Positions 35,601-49,100 are shown, counted from the first letter of the stretch. The stretch is 64,000 nucleotides of DNA from Asterochloris sp. CNOR1 (GCA_963969365.1 OZ017746.1:3224001-3288000); one strand, 5' to 3'. The notes: generated by a model from the sequence alone, not told the origin. A program made the numbers and translations.

Positions 35601-38600
35601 ACCTGAGACACAACTGCTCACTGACACGCCGGGGCAGAAGCTGTTCAACTCCTGATCGCATCTTGAAAGCTTGTCAATTGCGCTGACTGACCCAGAATGC
35701 CTTGTGAGTGGGTAGCAGACACGATGGTCATCTCCCCTGATCGTAGGGTCCCTTGTCTATCCCCCTAGGCAAGGGCATAGCTGTTAGAAAGCAGATCTGA
35801 GGCTCTCGCCGTCCAGGCCAGTGTACCAACAAGCTGCGACCACCTGCTGCCCTTGCTGCAGGCAGAACCCCACTCCTCTCCGGCACCCACTGAGCCGTCA
35901 CCCTCCACGCCTGCATCACCCCTCATGCAGCCTCTGAGCCTCTTGCTTCCCCTTCGCCTACAGATCGAGATGACCTACGACTCCCCCTCTGGCACTGGGC
36001 AGAGCTATCGCCGCAAGTATCGGGTGAGGGCCCTGGCGGAGGACGGCAGAGGCGCAGCTGAACTGAAGTTCAAGGTGGCTGTCAATGGGGAGGAGAAGGA
36101 GACCACGGTGATGCAGTACTACAAGGACCACTACGGGATCAATCTGAATCCCAAGTGAGGCGCTGGGCTGCAGCTGTGGGTTCCAGGTGGCTGTAGAGAC
36201 ACCACTAGGATGGAGCCAAAGAGCAAGCCAGGAAGCCGCCACAGTGATTGCAGTGCTGAAGCGGCATGAATCTTGAGGTGGCCCTGCCGGATGCTCAGCT
36301 GCAAAAGGTCAATCATCAAGCGTCAAGTATGTCATGCTGCAGACAGAGTCGAGGCTCCATGCCCGTGAGGACTGACTGTGACCGATAGATGTCCTCGGAT
36401 CTGGGCATGAATCTTGCGTCTGATCTCTGGGGGATTAACTGTTGGCCTGTGGTTCCTCTGTGCTGCTTGGTGCTCGTGAGTCAGGTGCATCTTGTGTTAA
36501 TCCATTCCAGTGATGCAAGTTGTCCTTTGTTGGTCTCAAGCTGTGGCGCTGATGACATGTCCTTGTTGTCCTGAGCAACACGTGGTCTGTGGCTCACTGG
36601 GAGGCTGCCTGGCAGATCCTGGTCCTCCATTTGGCTTGAGGTGCTGGTGCACCACTGCAACTCACAGCGGCTTGATCAGAGCAGCCCCTGCCTCGCCTGC
36701 CTACACACGTGCCCTCCTGATGCTCCCCTGTGTGCTGCAGGATGCCCTGTGTAAACACCAGCGGCAGCAGCAAGCCCGTGTATGTGCCCGTGGAGTACTC
36801 CAAAGTCATTCCAGGGCAGCGCAAGAACCGCCTGGAAGACCGGCAGCAGGCCATGATGATCAAGAAGGCTGCCATACCCCCTGGCGTGAGCTGCCTGCGC
36901 TGCTTGGCCATGCTTGTGCCCTGTCAGCAGCATGTGGCCGGCCCGGAATGCTTCCAGGTGCTCAACTCAGCCTTCAGATGCAGCACTGTGGGCCTCAGGC
37001 ACCATGCTTGCGAAGCACTGATGGAACTAGCAGTCAGCAGGCTACGCCTCTGGCGTGCATGACGTGCAGCAGCTGCCACAGACAGCCCCGCCTGCACAAC
37101 ATCAGCACAGTTCACTGCCAGTTGCGGGCAGCACAGGCCTGCTGACACCTTGTGCCCACACAGTCCTGCAGGCAGCCACCACAAAATGCCTGTCTGCCAA
37201 CCCTTTGTGCCCTATGCTGACCGGCGAGGATGCAACATGGCTTCAGCGCACTAACTCCCACTCACTGCGTGCCCTGCTGCCCCGCAGGACCGGTCCAAGC
37301 GCACCAAGAGGGCCATCGTGGAGCAGCCTGGGCTCATCAACCACCCCACGGTGCAGGGCTTTGGCATCAAAATCTCCGCCGAGCCCTACAAGGTGAGTGG
37401 CTGCTTGCCATGCAAGGCATCTTTGGAGATGGGGAAGTGGGATGGAAGTCACTGCAAGGTTGGGCTCACTCGCGGTCTGAAAAGACAATGTGCGGCAGCA
37501 GCAGGCCGCTGCAGCAGCCTGTTGCATCACGTGCACAAACGCCTAAGCAGTCACGGCCAGGTTGGAGATGACTAGACGGGTATACCCTGCAGCTTGCCTG
37601 GGCCTGAAGTCGCAGCGTGCAGCAGCTGCGGTGAGCTGTGCGGACCTGCTGGTCCCCGCAGCAGCAGGCTGCCTGCTGCATGCCACACAGCGACTTTTGG
37701 GTCTTGCTGGGTACCATTGGCAGCCTCACCAACTTCAGGGTGTCCTTGAGTTTAGATGTTGTGAATGTGCATTTAAGTTGGTAATAGCAAACAGCCCACT
37801 GCTGGTGAGGTGGCAACACTGCTGCCATTCTCCTGGACAAGGACTGCTGCACCATATCAGCCTTGCTGCCAGTGCTCTATCATCTTCCCTGTCTGGTGAA
37901 GGGCTGGGGAAGTGTCACAGCCCTTGAGCAGCCTTCTGGGTCACTGCCTGATGACCATAGCTGTCTTGAGGGCCCTGCATCTGGCTTCCTCCTGTAGGTG
38001 GACTTGTTAATGCACCCATCTCAGACAGCAGCGTCTTCTCCGTGGACGCCTGGAACGATGGCAGCACATGGGTGTCCTCCAGGTGGCAAAAAGCAACGCT
38101 GATTGCTGTTCTGCCTGAGGCACTGCATCTGGCCTGAGCCAGATGGGATATCTTGAAGGCCCTAGGTCAAGTGTCAAGCGGGCAGTGCTGGTCTGGCGCC
38201 CGAGCAGGCAGGCCCGCTTTTGCTCTGCGGCGTCAGCATGCCGATGGTTTGCTGGGCTGGCTCTTCGAATCTTACATGTCTGTGTTGAGCATCTCTGTCT
38301 CAGAGGGTGTTGGGACCTTCCTGTGCTTGATTGCATCTCGAGCACCTTTGCACCCCAGCAGCTGCCGCTGACACTATATCACTGTATGCCCTCAACTTTC
38401 AGGAGGGCCTGCTGATGAGCGTCATGCAGACAGACGGTGTTGTCTCAACTACTGCAGTGGGAGCATGGTGTGGGGTCTACCATGCCTCTGGAGCTATGAA
38501 AAGCATGCACCACGCTTGTGCATGCGTTTTTGTGGCTGCAGACGCATGGCAGTAGCTGAACACCTTAGCGGCTTGCAGGTGACATACGCTGACAGTCTCC

Positions 38601-41600
38601 TGCTGTCTACAAGGTGCTACATCATGTTGTCCTCTGGAAGTACCTGCTGCCTCACGCAGTCGATAGCGGCATTTCCCTCAGCTTCCGCACCCAAAATGTC
38701 TGCATCACTTGTGCTTTGAGGGCAATGAGGGGGGCAAATGCCAACGGACCCACTGCTCTGTTTTGGATGCTGTCGTGAGTGTCCCCCATGAGGGAGCACT
38801 GCCTCTGCGCTGAGCGGACATCAATGATGTCTCAGCCTCTGCGGCCTTTAGCAATTGTCGTCCTAAGTTTGCTGGGCCGAGCCAACATGGCCTGGGAAGG
38901 TACTGCTGCTTTGCGACCAGCTCGGCAGCATGATGTCTGTTGCCTGCGCACCTGTGCAGCAGCTGCTGACAGTGCCCTCTTGCTGTCACAAGCGTGCTGC
39001 ATCTGGCCTCGCAGTGACAGGGAGTCAGCGGTCACCACCACAATGATCAATGACATTACTGTTGATACAGCTTCTGCACCTTGTTCAAGGTTCTGGGATG
39101 GCTGTGTGGGCCGCAAGCAGTCCACCCCTAAGGCAGGCTAAAGGCTGTGATAGCTGACAACCTGGTGGTGCACCAACATCGCCGTGGGAGGTCGCTCCTT
39201 GAAAATAGCGCCTGCTTCGTGTGACGCAGGCATGGCACTGGTCTTCCAGCTGCTGTGTTGTCTTGCTGAGGCACTGCTGCAGACCCTTGCCAAGAGCAAC
39301 TCACACTGTACCCCTGAGAGGCAGCCATGTTGTCTTGGCCGGGTCTTGGAATTGTCAGCATTTGGCTGCAAAGTCCTGAGTGGTAACAGTCCACACTTTC
39401 TACCAGCCTGTGTTGCTCCATTTGCTTCATTCGTCTGGCGGCAAGCCATCCCAACGTGGTACGATCCTCAAGTTCACCACCTGCTGTGCAGTTGGGATTG
39501 ACACATGCAGCACAGGTGCTTGGGTGAATGTCAACTGCTGGGCAAGTGGTGCGCTAGAGGATCATATCACCAGGTGCTTGGTGGTGCACCTGCATTGCTG
39601 GGGGCAGCTGGAGCTTGTTGTATGAGTGCTCTTGTGTAGGCAGAGCTGTCTAGGTCCTTGAGGCAGCACCTGCAGAATTTTGACTGGGTCTCTCTGAGAA
39701 TCAGCTTCAGATGTGCCTGTTAGTGTGTTTCACATCTTCAAACATGACAAAACAATCAATATGGTGATTCGGCCAGGGTTTAGGGACCTGCCAGTGGCCA
39801 AATTGGTCAGGTTAATCTGCCTGCATTCCATCCTGAGCGGCATCTCTGTGCAGAAGACTGCCTGTCTGCACTGCATTCACTGTCGACGTATGGTGACACA
39901 TTCAGGCTGGCTGCACTGCCCCTGCAAGTGGCCAAATTGGTCAAGTTCATCTGCCTGCATTCCATCCTGAGCGGCGTCTCTGTGCAGAAGACTGCCTGTC
40001 TGCACTGCATTCACTGTCGACGTATGGTGACACGTCCAGGCTGGCTGCACTGCCCCTGCACGTAGCTGGCAGCGCTGCACTTTGTTGCAGTTCTCAAGGG
40101 TAGACAAGTGTATTGCTGTCAGCTACATGCATGCCACTGACCACCCCTCACAGGCTAACTTGCAGCAACGCTTAGCTGCATCAGCTGCAGGGACCATCTG
40201 TTCCTTGCTGCAAGCTGCTGCATTTGTATCCCAAAGCACCTGATGGCTGCTCAAGGACCTTAGTGCATGCCAACCTAGTATGGGGCAAAGCCATAGCCAC
40301 CTGGCTAGCCTGGTGGCTGCGTCCAGCTGGGGCAACTGTGGAGCAGAGCTGGGATGACCGTGCATGGTTGCTTTGACAACTTCATGTGCTTCTGAGAGGA
40401 CCACAAAGGTGGTGCTAATTGCTATATTTGGCCTCAAGTGCTTTGCTCCCATACTGTTGCTTGTGATGCCCTGCTCGACAGCCTCAGGCACTGCTGCGCC
40501 CACACCCCTGTGCGCAAGTCCCCTCATACCTGGACACACTGGGGTGCCAGGGATTTGTGTGCAGTGTTCGCTGGCCTCCATGTTCCAAGTGTTGTCAGCC
40601 TTTGTGCTTCATCCCTCCATGCATCTCTGTGACTGTAGCATCATCATGACGTGCTCCTCAATGACATCTCAGCGCTGGCGGGCGCTCTGCACAGCGTAGG
40701 TTGGCGCATCTGTCGCTGGATGAAGCCGGCCTGCTGATCTTTGCATCACTGCACATCCTTGGTGCACTGAGCAACTTGCCCTGGCCTGTCGCCTTCCTTG
40801 CAGCTGCAGATGGTTGCTGCATGGAGGGCCAATGGTCGGGTGGCGGATGCTTCTAAAAAGCGTTGGAGCCCTGCGAGTTGTTAGAGTGTTGACGACTTTG
40901 CCTTTGCCATGGCGCTAGCTCAGCATTACACAAAAAGATGAGCAGGGCCTGCTTTGTGAACAGCCAGGCAGGTCACTGTCAATGCACAACATTCTGGGCT
41001 GTGCAGGGTAGCCATGGCACAACGCCGCACAGCAAGATTTTGATGCAATGCCTGCTGCATGTGGTTGTCCAACACAAGTCATGGGTCCTGTGAGCATGGC
41101 AGATGGCCTTCTGTTCCAGTAGATGGTCTCAAGCCCCTACACGATAGCAGCTGAAGAATGCTTGATCTGTAGTACAAGCCATGTCTGGCTGCAGATGGTG
41201 CGCTCAGGTCCCTGCCTGCTCGATCAGCTCTGATTAGCCATTGTGACTGAGATTGTGGCATGCTGAGGAAACTCGACCTGGGAGAGGCAGCTGTCTCCTC
41301 TGTAAACACCTGGCACTGCTCGGCACTTGCTGCCAGGTTGCTCCTGACATGTGGCCATGTTCCGCACAGCCACTCAAGGACAGCCCCCTGTCCTGCTACC
41401 TCCCCTCCCCCATCATTCAAATGCACTGCAGTGACCATTGCTGCTGCTTGCAGGTCCAGGCGCGCCTGCTGCCTTACCCTACCCTGACTTATGCTGACAC
41501 GAGCAGGAAGACGGACAAGTCAGGGCAATGGAACCCTGCCAAATTCTACCAGCCGGGCAACATGAATTCCTATGCCTTTGCCTCCTTCACGCACCCTGTG

Positions 41601-44600
41601 ACGGCCCCAAACCTGCAGGTGAGGTCACACTGGGGTGGGCCCCGGGAGCAGGGTGCAGCTTGGGAGGCAAGCTTCTCCAACATGTGCAGGCTGCCGGACA
41701 GCCAGTGTGGCACCAGCTGCATGCCTCTGCTTGCGCTGGGTCCTCTGAGCACCCATTGCTGCGCTGCAGCGCCTGGCTGCTGCCCCAGGTTGCTGCGCCA
41801 GGAGGACCCTTGTGCCTGCTTGTGTGTTCCGTGGATCAGCAGATGTGAGGTGGCTCTAGGCTTGAGTCTGTAGTGTAGTCACCACACTGCAGCAATAGCG
41901 CTCTTGATGATGCTTGACTCTGCAATGAGCTGAAGGGTGCCCAAGTTGCTGCTGACCGTTGCCCTGCAGACCTTCATGGGGCTGCTGCTGCGGGACTGCT
42001 ATGACTTTGGCATCGGCAACGTCCCGGGGCCCAACCTGGGCATCCCCCTGGTCATCCACCAGGGGCGAGACACCATTGAGGACACGCTGCGCAAGGCTGT
42101 GGCTGCTGCCGAGGAGATGTTTGGGCGGGGCAAGCCAAGCATCATCTTTGTGTGCCTGCCGGTGGCTGGTGAGTGTGCACATTGTGCCTGTTCAAATGGA
42201 CAGGTGTGTACGATTGGGGATGCTGCAGGACCTGCCTTGTTGACCTGTGGCCTTGGGAGGACCCATGCTTGGTCACAGCCCACTTGGGGACTCTGCCTCA
42301 GGAACGGCGTTGACAAGCCATTGACAAGGCATCAACTGTGATGGCGGTCATGCTGCCCTTCACAGGTAACATGGGCTGCAGCGCCGCGCAGGCTACAGCA
42401 GTCACTCTGACTCTTGCACCCTGCAGGCTCGTTGCATGGGCAGGTCAAGATTGCATCTGACCACAGGCTGGGCATCATCTCCCAGTGCTTTGTGGCAACC
42501 AAGGCCGGCATTGGTGAGGCTGCCCATCAGCATATGCTGCGTGCGCAGGTGCAGCCGACCCGGTCTTTGCAGGCTACCTGCTCGCCTGCACTGGGTGATG
42601 CTCCAAGCTGCAGCGTGCTTCTGCATGCTGTCTTGGTACCAGCACCGGCTTGTGCATGCCACTCCCTACCGCTCTGGTCTCCTGTCCTCCAGAGTCTGCT
42701 TTTGAGGCGCTTCCTGCTCCTTGGACCTCGTGGTCCACAGCTGCTGCTGTTGTGAGCGTGCTGTGTGGCTGCAGACCGCCCCCTGGACCCCAAGAAGCAG
42801 CGGCAGTACACCAACAACTTGGCCCTGAAGATCAATGCCAAGCTGGGCGGGTCCCACAACGTCCTGCACCCCGACCCCAGCGAGGGGCTCGGCATGATCT
42901 CTGCAAGGCCGTTCATGATTGTTGGTGAGCACTGACCAGAAGCGTGAGGGGGCCATGCCAGGCATGCACAGTGGTTGGCATGATTGGGCATGCTGGCACC
43001 TGCAACCACTGCTTTGGGCTGAAATGCTAGCAAACCATCTGGGCGCAACAGCTGCTGGGGTTGCACATCTCTGGTGCCCAAGGCATGGCCTAGCCTTTGC
43101 TGTGGCAAGCCTTTCTTCAGGCAAGCCAGCAGAGCTTCAAGCTGCTGCTTGAGGACTTCTGCTTGCACATGCTGACTTGCTGCCCGCTTGCCGGCTGCAG
43201 GTGCTGATGTCACCCACCCCATGGGCTTCAACAAGGTCATCCCCAGCATTGCCAGTGTGGTGGCGTCACTCAACCGGCACGCCACCATCTACTGTGAGCG
43301 CTCCAGGCTGCAGGCTCACAGGACTGAGATCATCCAGGTGGGCCACGCACTGCAGCCTGGAGCTGTGCAGCTGCCCAAGCTATGCCTGCTAGAGCCACTC
43401 CAGGCTGCGGGCGCACAGGGTTTCCTCGCTGCCATCAAGATTGGTCTTGTCTTTATGTGAGTCAGCATCACCTGAGCACACTGGGCTGCTTCTGCAGTGC
43501 CTAAATGCCTGCCACTGTTGGGCCTGTTTAGCGCAGCCTGAAGCACTGTCGGCCCACCCTGCTGTGCGCTGCGGGCGGCTGCATTCAGGCGTGTGCAGCA
43601 AGCACAGGACTGAGTGCTTCTGCACCTGGTGGGTGGGCTGCCTGCCTTGACAGGAAGCAAGCTTCTAAGCGCGCCAGGGGAGTTTGTGCCTGGAAGATCA
43701 GTGCTGTGGAGCTAGTGCATCCACAGCAGCAACTTGATTGGCAATGGCCCCCCCTGGTATGAGTTTGAGGCCTGCCAAAGCACCAGCTGCACTGCTAAGA
43801 CCGCTACCCCTGCAGCAGCGCACCCTCAGTGCGCTTCACCACCACCTGCAGGACACGGGGGGCTTGGCGAGGAGCTTGCTGCACTTCCAGCATGGCACAC
43901 CTGCGCAACCCCTTGCAGGTACTTCCAAAGTCAAAATGTGGAGGCCCTGTCCCACTGCCACAACTGTGCACCTGCAGCATGCAGCTCACCTGCCACCCAG
44001 TATGCCTCTGCAGGACTTCAAGGGCATGATGAAGGACCTGCTGCGCGAGTTCTACAAAGCGTGTGGCAAGAAGAAGCCCGAGCGCATCATTGTGTACCGT
44101 GACGGCGTCTCTGAGGGGCAATTTGATGCTGTGCAGCAGCAGGAGCTACCCCAGGTGGGGGGGCGGGGGGGGGGGGGGCGGGGGGGGGGTGGGCCACTGA
44201 TTGTGAGCACCGTGCACTCTCGTGTGCAGGTGGCTGAAAGCTCTGCCGCATGTAGCGCTGACGCCGTGTACCAGCAGGGACTGTGTTAGGTGGGCACATG
44301 CTGCTGCTATTGGGGCACCTGCAGCAGAGGTGTGTTGCGCAACATTCCAGAGGGCTGTGCAGCATCAGGATGCACGACAATCGAATTGAGGCAGGCGCAG
44401 GCCGCCTGTTGTGAATCGCGACTGGCATCGCATGCGGTGCTGTGCGTCAGCAGGTGTGGGTGGCAGCAGTTATGCAGCAGCAGGGTGCTGCCAGCGATGG
44501 CGTCTGTGTTGCGCTGCAGGACAGACAGCTGCATTGCGTCAGGCTCAGTCTGGTAATGCAGCAGCTGGACTTTGAATTTCATAGGAAAGCTGAAGAGTTG

Positions 44601-45836
44601 TCAGCAAAGGGTTCCCCTGCAGGTCAGGTGAACAGCTGGACCCGCTGTGTGCCTTGGGCGGTGGCGCCGGCATCAAAGCGCTGTCACCAGCACCACGAAC
44701 TGCCTCCCCTGCCTGCAGCTGGCGGCGGCGTGCCTGGAGCTGGAGGACGGCTACCGCCCGCCCATCACCTTTGTGGTCGTGCAGAAGCGCCACCACACCC
44801 GCCTGTACACCGACGAGCCGTCGGTGATGGACGCCCGCTCTGGCAACGTCGCACCGGGTGAGACACTTGCTCTGCTGTCCACCTGATTGGTGGCGGCTGG
44901 GGCTCTTCTGTGCTTGTCTGCGCTGCTGGCAGGTTCGTGCACCCTGCAGCGCAACTCCCTGTCTCAGGTGAAGCGTAGAGGCCATTTTGCGACAGCTTAG
45001 TGAGGTATTCTGGACTGAGCCTTTGGCACCTGTGACGCTCCCTGACACATGCTGGTGTCCTGACTGCAGGTGTGCTGGTGGACTCGGACATCTGCCACCC
45101 CACCGAGTATGACTTCTACCTCAACAGTCACTCCGGAGTGCAGGGCACCAATAAGCCTGCCCACTACCATGTGCTGCTGGACGAGAACAAAATGGGCGTG
45201 CATGAGCTGCAGCTGCTGACCTACAGGTGGGAGCAACGGCCTCCGAGCTGAGGCCTACACCTCTGCTTGGTTCTACGGCCACAGATGGGTACTTGTGGAA
45301 GAGCATGATTGCAAGTGGTAGCTCATGCTGGATCTGCAGCATGCTTGTGTGTACCTGGACGTGCTACAAATGATTCCAGCATGCCTACGTCTGCGCCAGG
45401 GCTAACTGCTGGAAGCTGCTCCCACATGTGTGGCAGAGCTGTAAGACCTCATCCTGGGGCCAGTCTGTGTGGCTGGGATGTCACAGGTTTGTGGCCTTGC
45501 CTGATCCAGCAGGCTCATAATTGCCATGGCCTTGCCTATCTGCAGCAGGGGTGTGGCAGTTCCACCTCCGCCATTCATCCTGCTCACCAGTCTGGACTGC
45601 TCCCCTGCAGGCTGTGCTACCTTTTCTGCCGCTGCTGCCGCTCGGTGTCCCTGTGCCCGCCCGCTTACTACGCTCACCTGGCGGCCTTCCGGCAGCGCGA
45701 GCTGTGCCAGATCACAGACGCCTCTTCGAGTGACGACGCTTTGAGTAGCGTGTCTGGCCCCAGCGCTGCGCCTGAGACGCAAGTGCAGTATGCAACGGTG
45801 CACCCCGACCTGCGCCGCACCATGTACTTTGTGTGA
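29661..45836 (+). CDS. AGO: Argonaute (AGO) with intact slicer tetrad and GRG-rich N-terminus
   Basis: About 21 exons encode a full Argonaute, the small-RNA-guided effector of RNA silencing. Exons 1-4 were checked for frame: 29661-29715, 30356-30448, 31241-31386 and 31691-31788. They join to give a Gly/Arg-rich start ([12 protein letters not shown]), then an N domain with [18 protein letters not shown]. Further exons cover [10 protein letters not shown] (32050), [10 protein letters not shown] (32820), ArgoL1 [18 protein letters not shown] (34612 on), PAZ (35965-36155, [12 protein letters not shown]; then [18 protein letters not shown]), [11 protein letters not shown] (about 37360), [17 protein letters not shown] (about 42005-42050) and [15 protein letters not shown] follows. 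All four catalytic residues are visible: D in GADVTHP (43200), E in RTEIIQ (about 43323), D in [10 protein letters not shown] (44094) and H in [11 protein letters not shown] (45660-45690). The stop is TGA 45834-45836 after RTMYFV. Slicing activity is therefore likely. Microheterogeneity at several exon ends remains possible. Confidence 0.93.
37393..41453 (+). other. Unusually long (about 4.06 kb) Argonaute intron
   Basis: The donor after AEPYK (CAAG|GTGAGT) and the acceptor before VQARLLPYP (TTGCAG|GTCCAG) are the nearest pair that keeps the conserved L2 linker sequence in frame. Every other intron in this gene is far shorter. No nested gene, transposase or RNA gene was recognised on either strand. 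Its only clear internal structure is a 134-bp tandem duplication. Long GC-normal stretches lack convincing codons. Confidence 0.75.
39794..40060 (+). repeat. 134-bp tandem duplication inside the long AGO intron
   Basis: Two head-to-tail copies begin GTGGCCAAATTGGTCA, at 39794 and 39928. Both contain the internal block CTGCATTCCATCCTGAGCGG and GCATTCACTGTCGACGTATG. They differ at only a few positions, so the duplication looks recent. No terminal inverted repeats or target-site duplications frame it. Confidence 0.88.
44155..44192 (+). repeat. Near-pure poly-G tract starting at an AGO splice donor
   Basis: Directly after the exon ending ELPQ, the intron opens with GTGGGG and continues as almost uninterrupted G, with single C or T breaks, for about 38 bases. 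It holds far more than four G-runs of three or more, so it could form a G-quadruplex in DNA or pre-mRNA. Homopolymer length may include sequencing error. Confidence 0.85.
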
Positions 45837-46138
45837 GCAGCAGCAGCCATCCGGGGATCCTTGGATGCCCTGAAAGTACCCTGGCCAAGTGCAGCTCTGC
45901 CTCCCCCAATCGGCAACTTTTCCTCATGTGTTCTGTCTGGCTGAAGTCTGCATGTGCCTGCAAATGACTCGCATCCCAAACTGCCCAGTGGCCCCTTCCC
46001 TGGTGTCCAGGAGCCAGGCTCCCCAAGCCTGCTTGTGTACGTGCCTCAGTGTATCGTCAGCAACGATGTGCCACGTCCCAATGTCAACATTTGTAGGCCC
46101 TGTATGTTTGCTTTTGGCAGTTCGAGTCAAGGTAGTCA

Positions 46139-46143
46139 TGTAA
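46139..46143 (+). terminator. Probable TGTAA polyadenylation signal of AGO
   Basis: TGTAA occurs about 300 bp downstream of the Argonaute stop codon, in the interval shared with the convergent SNM1B gene whose stop is at 46188. The distance suggests a long 3' UTR. Confidence 0.45.
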
Positions 46144-46187
46144 AAGCATGCACTCAGTTCTGATGAGTAGCTGTCAAACAATATAAT

Positions 46188-49100
46188 TCAATCAGGGGGA
46201 GGACACTGAAAGTGAGCATCACCATGAGACTGCATTTTGCTGCTGAGGTGCTGTCCTGGACAAAGACTGGGAACAAGGTTGCACAAGCTTGTCTTTTGTA
46301 AGTTGACCGGTCTGGTGGGCAGGCAAGGCTTGGCTGCTGTTTCAGGCTGCTGGAGCTCTGCAGCCTGCTGAACACCATCAGAACCAGCTTCGCGTGGCTT
46401 GGCGTGCGCCTCGCATGCCTGGCTGCCTTGATGGCTGGGGTGCAGGCAGCTGCCAGCATCATGATGAGCTGATGGATGACCTCCTGCCTGCCCTGCAACT
46501 GCTGAGCTGGTGTCTGTCAGCGGGGTCCTGGAGCTGCCAGCCCGCTTCTTTCTCTGGCTGACTCGCTGGCTTGCTATGAGAGCCTGCACACATATGGGAG
46601 GCTGGATGCACCTCTCGGATTGCTGCAGAGCGTGTGGTTCAGGTGAACACACCAGCAGAGTGGACAGACACAGACCCCTGTGGACGAAACACCTCGTTGC
46701 AGCTTGCCTGCCAAGCCTTCGGATGCGATCTCTTGCGGCTGCTGCAGTCAGCCTCAGGCAGACAGTGCAAGGGCTTTGGCCTCTTGCCCCGCCGCAGCAG
46801 GCTGCTGAAATGCAGCCTGGGGTCCTTTGAAGCGTCGCCCTGCACAATTGGCTCCACAGCTCCCGGCCGCAGGCGCTTGACAAGGGCGTGCAGCTCGGCA
46901 TAGCTGGAGTGCAGGCTGTAGGGGACAGTGAACAGCAACGACCTGGCATGCTGCACCTCCTCAGCTGAGGGCGGAATGTGCCTGCAGAGGCATATGGCAG
47001 TTCAGACAGAGATACAAGGCATCCCAGTGTCGAGCAGTGGCAAACAGGGGCGCCTGGACAGGACCCGACAGTGCAGCCATGCAAGCTGCCCCAAGGCTAC
47101 AGACGGTCTGTAACTTGCACACCAAGGTGTGGGCAAGCCAGGACTGCCACCCTTGGGCAAGGCAGGTGACGGTGACTGCTCTGCCAGCCTCTGGACAGCT
47201 ACCACCTGTCATCAGCATCAGGCGGCACCCGTGACTGACACAGAACAGCATGGTAGGCTGCCAGGTCCTCTGTTCTGCTCTCTGAGGACCACACCCAGTC
47301 ATGCAGCTGGACGGGCTGTGCTGCAGCATCTGCTGGAGCTGGCACTGCTGCGCCAAGGCGGCCAGGGGCATCTGAGGCCTTCTTGGTCCCAGATCCGGCT
47401 CCCACACCAAAGCCTGCAGCAGGTGCTCCACGTCATGGGAGATTATCTCTACCCTGCTAATCACACTGCCTCTCTGTGTGAAAGACATCAAGCTATTACA
47501 AGTCCATGTTCTGACAGACAGCTTGTTATTCACTGCTTCCTCAAACACTGGAGTAACAGTAGCAGGGTGCTTTGGATGAAGCTGTTCACCCCATAGTCAA
47601 AGCAGCAACACAGCAGATGGTGCACAAACAGATGCCCAGCCTCGAGTGTGGCACCCTGGAGGGTCCCGTCACCTGAGGCAATGATGGCTACAGTAGGCCT
47701 GCCCCTGTTGAGCCTGGCCACCATCTGCATCGTGGCCATCCACCGCGGCAGCAGGCGCAGGCGCTGCTCGCGGGCAGTGCTGGTGGTGAACAGGGCTGTG
47801 GGCAGCCCTGCCAGCTCCACCGCCAGCAGGCGCTCCTGGGGCACGCTTATGGGCGTGCTGCAGGCATGCGCCACCGCAGCCAGCAGGTCCTCTGCAGAGA
47901 CACGATTCAGTGAAGACATGGCGTGGTGGCGGTGCCCTCACAAGACAGTGGGTGGTGGCAATGCCCACATGGACTCTTTGCTTTGCTGAAAGGGTGGGAA
48001 GGGAAAAGGGGCTGTGCTCTGCCTGAGCCTGAACTGTAAGCAATGCTCAGGCTGGGGGAGGACTCATACTAGGGTTGTTGTGCATTGGCCTGCTGGAAGA
48101 GCTGCCTTGAGGGGAGTAGTTCAAAATGGCACAGGCGGTGCAGGAGAGCGTACAGAAGAGCACCTGCTTGCTCCACCTCAGTCCAGACTGGTCCCTTGCT
48201 CAGGTCTCACCCTTGCCCAGGCTGTCCACTCCAATCACAATGTCGTGCCCCGGATGCTGTGCCACAATGTCCAGCACCTGGCGACCAGCATCTGCCCGGC
48301 AGGGGAAGGCACACCTGCAGCATGGCCAGCAGCCTCAGCACCTGTGCAGCTGGCAAGCAGATGCCAGCCAACGGCACACTGCAATAAGTCGTGCATTTGT
48401 GCAGCGCGGCAGTGCTGCCAGTATCAGACAGCCTGCACTCCTGTGGCAGTCGAGCAATGTGCAGGTCACCATGGGCTTAAAAGCTGTGTCTACCCCCTTC
48501 CAACTGCACTCCTGGGGCACTTGAGCCGATGTGCAGGACACTGCAGAGCTGAGGTTTCCACACTATCCTCACCTGATGATCAAGCAAAGGGGACCAGACA
48601 GTCTGGGCTTGCCTGGGCTCACAGTAGGTGTTGTCCATGTAGAGGACATCAATGCTTTCAGGTTCCAGCAAAAGGTTGTCCAGCCTGGCTGACAGGTTGC
48701 TGACCTCCCACCTGCACAGGATATGCCCTTCATTCACTGTCAGCTTGCTGGGCCCCAGCCCCTGAACTTCTGGGGAGCAACAGGGGTCCTCAGTAAGCAT
48801 CACCTGAAGTCGCCAGTGTACAGGATGCGTTGGTATGGTGTTTCAAAAAGGAACATCACAGCCCCCTGCATTGCAACGGTGATGCTTGGGACACACATGC
48901 AGCTGGTGGACTGCTGTGACAAGCCAAGCAAAGAAGCCAGCAGCGCACAGGGCAGTGATCAGCGTCCAGCAGAGTCACGCTGAGCTCCACGGAGGTTCCG
49001 CCTGGCTGAGGCAGCGAAATGCTGTGTGTCCGCTCGAGCTCCAGGGGCTCTGCAGCCACTTCTGGCCACTTCTGCTGCAAGAGCTGATGAGTGGCCTGTG

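Noticed and set aside
38000-41400. Possible nested gene in the long AGO intron
   Set aside because: Several 80-150 codon frames exist on both strands, but none has conserved motifs, matching exons or a believable start. All read as chance frames in stop-poor sequence.
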